Part shown: positions 6,296-10,114 of the stretch, one piece after another
Layout of the letters: the number at the start of each line of letters is the position of its first letter
Position numbering within the stretch: position 1 is the stretch's first letter
From: a bacterium
GTDB lineage: Bacteria; Hydrogenedentota; Hydrogenedentia; Hydrogenedentiales; SLHB01
Length of the DNA stretch: 10,114 bases
NCBI GenBank assembly: GCA_024231375.1
Contig: JAAEQP010001275.1
Location: forward strand, 1 to 10,114
Direction of reading: 5' to 3'
Made by a program: the position numbers and the translations under genes
Notes under the pieces: model-generated
Database searches by the model: none
Told to the model about the DNA's origin: nothing
Seen by the model: only the letters and a program-made list of their open reading frames with translations

Positions 6296-7279
6296 TCACC
6301 CCCGCCACCGGTCCGCGTCCTGAAACGCCTGCAACATCAACTCCTTGCGTTCATACTCCACGCCGATGGCAGCGCCATCGCCATAGTCCGACAACACGAA
6401 CCCGCCTTTCGGCGTGCCCCAACGCTCCAGAAGCAAGGCCGCCTCTTCGCGTACCTCCTCGTCGCTCTTGAAAGGCAACGTGTGCTGGATGTCGCACAGG
6501 GACTCGAAGCAGATGCGCCCCGCGAACGCCTCGCCCACGTCCTCGATGCCTAGCGCACGTGGCTGCTGGAGGTTGATGGCGTCCAACCCGATGTCGATGA
6601 GGTGGTCGATAATGCCGTTCACCTTTCCGCACGAGTGCATCCACACATGCCAGCCCAGGTCATGGCAACAATCGAATATGCGCTTGTACCGGGGTTTGAA
6701 GAACTCCGCCCACAGGTCCGGGCTGATGAACGTGTCCAGTTCTGTGCCCCAGTCGTCCGTGAAAGACAAGGCGTGGATGTCGCTGCCGAACCGTTCGTGA
6801 ATGTTGCGCACAATGCTGAGGTCGTATTCGACAATGCGGTCGGCCAACGCCGCGGCCCGCTCGTGCTCCGTGTACAGATCCATCAGCGTGTTCTCGAATC
6901 CGCGCAGGGCGTGCATCCGTTCGAAGAGCAGCATGAAAATGCTGGTCATGCGGTACAGGTCGTCCGAGTCTTCCATGTAGAGAGCCATGTTTTCGTACAA
7001 GGCGGGATCGTCCGGGTCGGGCCACGCAAACGTGTCCGCGGCGCTCCATTCGAGCAGAGGATGCTCCTTCACCTGGCCCATGTTCGCCACATCGGTTCGT
7101 TCCCACGTGCATCCCCACTCGTCCACCGACCGTTTGTCCCACGAATTCCCCGTGCCGACCTGGTTCCAACACACGGACCGCACGTCCGTTACGCCCAGTT
7201 GGTCGAAACGTACGGGCAAGCGGTCCGGCCCCTCGAATTCGACCGCCCGGCGGACCACTTCGTAGGATGTCATCGCCAT
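6296..7279 (-). CDS. Uroporphyrinogen decarboxylase (UroD/MtaA-fold) family protein
   Basis: This is a 327-residue cytoplasmic TIM-barrel protein of the UroD superfamily, which includes HemE and the corrinoid:CoM methyltransferases MtaA/CmuA. It has the full length for this group. Seen motifs: RRAVEFEGPDRLPV at the N-terminus (the position of the family's A..F...DR.PV start), SFTDDWGTE (172-180), HVWMHSCGKVNGIIDHLIDIG (211-231, the superfamily's H-x-C-G strand), GLDAINLQQP (231-240) and KGGFVLSDYGDGAAIGV at the end. It is not a typical HemE, as I see no arginine-rich porphyrin loop. His215 and Cys217 match zinc ligands of MtaA-type enzymes, but the usual C-terminal cysteine ligand is absent. 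Start 7279 has AGGA 7 nt upstream. That site overlaps the stop codon of the C45 gene, so the two are probably translationally coupled. The substrate is unknown. Confidence 0.9.
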   Translation of the reverse strand: MAMTSYEVVRRAVEFEGPDRLPVRFDQLGVTDVRSVCWNQVGTGNSWDKRSVDEWGCTWERTDVANMGQVKEHPLLEWSAADTFAWPDPDDPALYENMALYMEDSDDLYRMTSIFMLLFERMHALRGFENTLMDLYTEHERAAALADRIVEYDLSIVRNIHERFGSDIHALSFTDDWGTELDTFISPDLWAEFFKPRYKRIFDCCHDLGWHVWMHSCGKVNGIIDHLIDIGLDAINLQQPRALGIEDVGEAFAGRICFESLCDIQHTLPFKSDEEVREEAALLLERWGTPKGGFVLSDYGDGAAIGVEYERKELMLQAFQDADRWRG

Positions 7280-7282
7280 GGT

Positions 7283-7290
7283 CTATTCCT
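7283..7290 (-). promoter_or_regulatory. Ribosome binding site overlapping the stop codon of the C45 gene
   Basis: On the minus strand AGGAATAG contains the Shine-Dalgarno AGGA (7290-7287) and the TAG stop (7285-7283) of the upstream gene. The next ATG (7279) follows 3 nt after the stop. This is the layout of translational coupling. Confidence 0.65.
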
Positions 7291-8572
7291 GACTGCCCGT
7301 GGGCTGGTTCGCAAGCCGGAGCATGTTCACCTGCGCCTCAGTCGTCTGACACACCCAGTCGTTCAACGCCTCGGATTCGTTCTGGCCGTCCGTTTGGCGC
7401 TGCAGCTCCGCCATGAGCCGCTCCTTGTCGGCATGGGTCCGCCGTTCGACAGACTCCCATGCCGCTGAGGCGTTGTCGATTGTCTCGCACAGGCCGTAGA
7501 CCTCACCGTTCACCAGCGGCAGGGGACTGTCCGTGCATCCCATGAACATGGGGAAGGCCAGTCCTTTGGCCGGGAACGTGAACCACGCACAGGTCAGTGC
7601 TTCCGGCCGGTCCTGGTGAATCTCGACCGTCATGCCCGAGATGCTCGACTTGAAACACATGGACGGGTCGCGCGACACGTTGTGGAAGATGTGAAAGTCT
7701 ACCGCCCCCGTGGCGTCCCAGAGCGTCTTCGCGGAGGCCGACTCCTGCCGCACGCTGAAGTAGACCTTCTCGTCGTGGTACTTGTGCGTCAGGTCCGACG
7801 TGTTGTGGGATACCTCGAGAATCCTGCCGGCGCGGTCCACGAACAGCCAATGGGTACCCGTCTTCGCACCTCCCGCGTACCATCCCTTGCTGACGAAGTT
7901 CTGGACGATGGCGAGGGCTTCATCGCAGTCCGAGGCCCGTTCCGCCACATGACGAAGGACGTACGTATTCATCATGCCCCGGTACCGGGGTTTTGTCGGC
8001 GTGATTCCGCCCGTATCGGCCGAGCCGGCCAAGCCCTTCTCGTTCACCATCATCATGCACGACAGCACGCTCGCATCCGTCACCGTCATGAACCGGTTCA
8101 CGCCCGGCACATCCGCCGCGACCACGCAGGCCGCCTGCGGTTTCAATACGTTGTCGCGAGTCTTGTGGAACAGGATTGCCTTGTCCTTGGTGTACGCCGG
8201 CGTAACCGAGTACGACGTACACTCGTCGCCCATCCACAATCCGCGATAGACCGTGCCCACGTAGCTCGTGTACACATCCGGGTCAACCCCGGCCGCCTCG
8301 GCCGTCGCCCGAATCTCCACCAGCCAATGGGGCGCGACGGTCTCGCAGATTTCCGCGAAGCGTGCGCCTCGGTCGACAAGATCCGCTTCCGACAGCCCTT
8401 TCTCCACCGCAGGCCTCACAAACGAAACGTCCACGTCGTGCCGGATGAAGTCCGCGTTGATTCGACCCCATGCGGCGCCAATCTCCGCGGGTCTCCCCGC
8501 CAAACACACCGATTCCATGCCTGTTTCTCCAATCCCCACACTCGCCACCAGGGCGACGGTTATCGCGATCAT
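7283..8572 (-). CDS. C45-family autoproteolytic acyltransferase/hydrolase (Ntn-hydrolase)
   Basis: This 429-residue protein resembles peptidase family C45, that is, acyl-CoA:isopenicillin N acyltransferase-like Ntn hydrolases, which hydrolyse or transfer acyl groups on amides. In the family the proenzyme cuts itself before a cysteine, which becomes the N-terminal nucleophile. Here Cys118 in GDECTSYSV (115-123) fits. It is followed by the strand ILFHKTRDN (133-141), NEKGLAGSADTGG (177-189, the usual N-E-x-G-L segment) and GGAKTGTHWLFVDRAGRILEVSHN (234-257). The first 17 residues (MIAITVALVASVGIGET) are hydrophobic but lack a basic N-terminus, so export is uncertain. GAGGG (8582-8578) lies 5 nt before ATG 8572. 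It is the first gene of an operon with the UroD-fold gene. The substrate is unknown; penicillin chemistry is not implied. Confidence 0.87.
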   Translation of the reverse strand: MIAITVALVASVGIGETGMESVCLAGRPAEIGAAWGRINADFIRHDVDVSFVRPAVEKGLSEADLVDRGARFAEICETVAPHWLVEIRATAEAAGVDPDVYTSYVGTVYRGLWMGDECTSYSVTPAYTKDKAILFHKTRDNVLKPQAACVVAADVPGVNRFMTVTDASVLSCMMMVNEKGLAGSADTGGITPTKPRYRGMMNTYVLRHVAERASDCDEALAIVQNFVSKGWYAGGAKTGTHWLFVDRAGRILEVSHNTSDLTHKYHDEKVYFSVRQESASAKTLWDATGAVDFHIFHNVSRDPSMCFKSSISGMTVEIHQDRPEALTCAWFTFPAKGLAFPMFMGCTDSPLPLVNGEVYGLCETIDNASAAWESVERRTHADKERLMAELQRQTDGQNESEALNDWVCQTTEAQVNMLRLANQPTGSQE

Positions 8573-8622
8573 CGTTTCCCTCGCAGTCTGCTTCCGCCGT
8601 ACCCTCGTCTACACACGTCCCG

Positions 8623-8652
8623 ATTCTTGCCCTTGCCGGTGCCTCAAGTCAA
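8623..8652 (-). promoter_or_regulatory. Candidate promoter of the C45-UroD operon
   Basis: On the minus strand, TTGACT (8652-8647, 5 of 6 to the -35 consensus) and AAGAAT (8628-8623, 4 of 6 to the -10 consensus) are 18 nt apart. This predicts a leader of about 45 nt before ATG 8572. The -10 is weak. Confidence 0.35.
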
Positions 8653-8683
8653 TTTGGAGTGGAACGGATTGGCTGTTGAAAAA

Positions 8684-8783
8684 GCCCCGCCCGTCATCCT
8701 GAACGAAGTGAAGGATCTCGTTCTCCAGGCGACTACCCCACAATGTGAGATGCTTCGCGGGCGCTCAGCATGACGGGCCGGGC
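8684..8783. repeat. Palindromic intergenic repeat, GTCATCC family, copy 1
   Basis: The 88-bp core (8690-8777) begins CCCGTCATCCTGAACGAAG and ends GCTCAGCATGACGGG. Its two ends are imperfect inverted copies over about 30 nt, with further pairing of the flanks (GCCCCGCCC 8684-8692, GGGCCGGGC 8775-8783). The CGTCATCCTGA(A/G)CGAAG..GAAGGATCT motif is of a kind widespread in intergenic DNA of many environmental bacteria. On the minus strand it is followed by five T (8683-8679 region, GGGGCTTTTTCAAC), so it could terminate transcription. Confidence 0.75.
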
Positions 8784-8810
8784 ATGCCTCCATGTCTCGC
8801 ACACACCCTA

Positions 8811-8898
8811 CCCGTCATCCCGAGCGAAGTCGAGGGATCTCTTGTGGGAAGGCGCTTGCCGTCGTGCGGCCGCCCCTGCCTGGGTTCGGCATGACGGG
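8811..8898. repeat. Palindromic intergenic repeat, GTCATCC family, copy 2
   Basis: This second unit is also 88 bp. It begins CCCGTCATCCCGAGCGAAG and ends GGTTCGGCATGACGGG. The terminal inverted repeats match over CCCGTCAT and then CCGA after one mismatch. It lies 33 bp after copy 1 in the same orientation. The first 30 nt are clearly related to copy 1, and the centres have diverged. From 8899 to 9031 I see no gene; TATCAT at 8992-8997 is a weak -10 candidate for the sialidase-like gene. Confidence 0.7.
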
Positions 8899-9020
8899 GA
8901 TGGACCGTCTGATGCGAGATGTGCCGTTCGTGGCACTCAGGACTATGGTTGTGGCGCACGGGATCAAGGTGCGGTTCGCGTGATCGTTGTGTATCATGCT
9001 GAATGTGCGAGAACCAAACC

Positions 9021-9028
9021 GGGGGGGG
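9021..9028 (+). other. G8 homopolymer just before the sialidase-like start codon
   Basis: Eight consecutive G end 3 nt before ATG 9032, where the Shine-Dalgarno should be. It may serve as a poor ribosome binding site. Such tracts can vary in length by slippage. Confidence 0.5.
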
Positions 9029-9031
9029 CAA

Positions 9032-10114
9032 ATGCGACATGTAGCAGGACTGTTCTTCACCAGCGGCTGCGTGACGGTGTGCATGCTCTGCGGTTTCGCG
9101 GCGGCGGCGCAGACCGAGAAGCTCCTTGACACGACCCTCTTCCCATCCAACGAGCAGACCTATCGCTGGTCCGAGGCGTCGACCATCAGTCTGGACGACG
9201 AGGGCCACCTTCTCATGGCCTTGACCTTGTTCGGCCTGGGCGGCCACGACAACACCGCCGCGAATATCCTGGAGTTCCACTCCCACGACGGGGGGCTCAC
9301 CTGGACGCCCTACGAAGAGGCGACCATCATTCAGGAAAACGTCGGCGACGAGAACACCATGTCGCCCGCCCTTCTGAGACTCGACAATGGCGACATTCTG
9401 TGTTTCGTCAACGTGAAGAACAGCATCACGGACTGTGGCCCTTGGGTGAAGCGATCCACCGACGGTGCGAAGACTTGGGGTGAACTCAAACGTCTGCCCT
9501 ACGAGGGATACGGCGGCGTCGGCAGCGACCGCGCCATCCAAATCAGCACCGGCCGCGTCCTGGTACCCTGTTGGACGAGTCTCGATTCGCTCGGGTCCAC
9601 CCGCGTCGTGGTCCACTATTCCGACGACCGCGGCGAAACCTGGGCGTCCTCGCCCATCATCAGCACACCCGCCGGGTCGACCGGGCGCAAGACCGACCCC
9701 GCCGCCGAAGAACCCATGATCATCGAGCTCAACGACGGACGCCTCATGATGGTCATGCGCACCTATCTCAAGTCCATCTACCAGTCCTTCTCCGACGACG
9801 GCGGTGCCACGTGGTCCGATCCTGCCAGCAGCGGCATCCCGTCGCCCGGTTCCATGACCACCATCAAACGCATGCCCAACGGCGACATCCTGCTCATCTG
9901 GAACTGGGCCGAACTTGGAACCATCACCGGCCCCTGGCCGCGCAACTTCATCACCACGGCCGTATCCACCGACGACGGCAAGACCTTCTCGTCCGTCCGG
10001 CATCTGGACGGCGCCGACGACTTCGAAGGCAAGATCACCATGGCCAACGTCGTCTTCTCGGGCGGCAACGCGGTCATCACCTACAGCAAATCCATGACCA
10101 AGAAGAACGCCTAC
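9032..10114 (+). CDS. Secreted sialidase-like Asp-box (BNR) protein, 3' end outside the window
   Basis: This open frame of 361 codons has no stop before the window edge, so the C-terminus is missing. MRHVAGLFFTSGCVTVCMLC and the following GFAAAA form a signal peptide with a likely cut after Ala26. Five Asp-box motifs (S-x-D-x-G-x-T-W) mark a six-bladed sialidase-type propeller: SHDGGLTW (84-91), STDGAKTW (142-149), SDDRGETW (197-204), SDDGGATW (254-261) and STDDGKTF (312-319). EEPMIIELNDGRLMMVMRT (226-244) carries an Arg243 placed like one member of a sialidase arginine triad. The family contains exo-alpha-sialidases (GH33) and many proteins of other or unknown specificity, so true sialidase activity is not certain. 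ATG 9032 is chosen because the signal peptide follows. An in-frame ATG at 8996 has no binding site and would place 12 polar residues before the signal. Transcription diverges from the C45 operon. Confidence 0.9.
   Translation, partial: MRHVAGLFFTSGCVTVCMLCGFAAAAQTEKLLDTTLFPSNEQTYRWSEASTISLDDEGHLLMALTLFGLGGHDNTAANILEFHSHDGGLTWTPYEEATIIQENVGDENTMSPALLRLDNGDILCFVNVKNSITDCGPWVKRSTDGAKTWGELKRLPYEGYGGVGSDRAIQISTGRVLVPCWTSLDSLGSTRVVVHYSDDRGETWASSPIISTPAGSTGRKTDPAAEEPMIIELNDGRLMMVMRTYLKSIYQSFSDDGGATWSDPASSGIPSPGSMTTIKRMPNGDILLIWNWAELGTITGPWPRNFITTAVSTDDGKTFSSVRHLDGADDFEGKITMANVVFSGGNAVITYSKSMTKKNAY

Noticed and set aside
5318..6553. Plus-strand open frame (411 codons) across the DUF1080 gene and its upstream repeats
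   Set aside because: It spans two genes and the repeat cluster in antisense and has no recognisable protein feature. Similar antisense frames at 621-1739, 6602-7468 and 7616-8773 were rejected for the same reason.
7522..7532. GGGGACTGTCC inside the C45 gene, like the intergenic repeat core
   Set aside because: It has no second arm or shared flank and encodes ordinary residues of the protein, so it is probably chance.
8765..10003. Long minus-strand open frame (412 codons) opposite the sialidase-like gene
   Set aside because: It lies antisense to a frame with a signal peptide and five Asp boxes. Its own translation is low-complexity (Gly, Asp, Val, Arg) with no domain, as expected for an antisense frame in GC-rich DNA.

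Overview
This is a GC-rich bacterial window with seven protein genes, five on the minus strand and two on the plus strand. No rRNA, tRNA, CRISPR array or transposase gene was found. The gene content suggests a free-living Planctomycetota- or Hydrogenedentota-like bacterium. The pointers are two DUF1080 (3-keto-disaccharide hydrolase) domains, a Tat-exported Gfo/Idh/MocA oxidoreductase, a sialidase-type Asp-box protein, a UroD-fold protein and a C45 Ntn-hydrolase, together with intergenic palindromes. This assignment is inferred from gene content, not proven.

Layout: 1-158 holds the end of a transcription unit, with a clear minus-strand terminator at 101-139. A secreted SGNH-esterase/DUF1080 fusion (159-1523, minus) diverges from an SLC13-type permease (1855-3663, plus). 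The 331-bp gap between them holds a candidate promoter and a hairpin for each gene. The permease converges, with 7 nt between stop codons, on a Tat-exported Gfo/Idh/MocA oxidoreductase (3671-5020, minus). Upstream of that lies a small secreted DUF1080 protein (5267-5965, minus). This gene is flanked on both sides (5076-5200 and 6078-6271) by related palindromic repeats built on GGGACWGTCCC. Next comes a tight two-gene minus-strand operon, a C45-type Ntn hydrolase (7283-8572) followed by a UroD-fold protein (6296-7279), with only 3 nt between them. The 459-bp gap 8573-9031 has no gene. It holds a candidate promoter for the operon and two 88-bp palindromic repeats of a second family. The window ends inside a secreted Asp-box sialidase-like gene (9032 to beyond 10114, plus).

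How the genes may work together: four products (SGNH-DUF1080, DUF1080, Gfo/Idh, sialidase-like) carry export signals. DUF1080 enzymes cleave 3-keto-glycosides, and Gfo/Idh/MocA enzymes can make or reduce 3-keto sugars. The DUF1080 gene and the Gfo/Idh gene downstream of it on the same strand could therefore form an extracytoplasmic 3-keto-glycoside route. The SGNH esterase could remove acyl groups, and the permease could import a small anion. The substrate cannot be read from the sequence. The C45-UroD pair appears to be a separate function.
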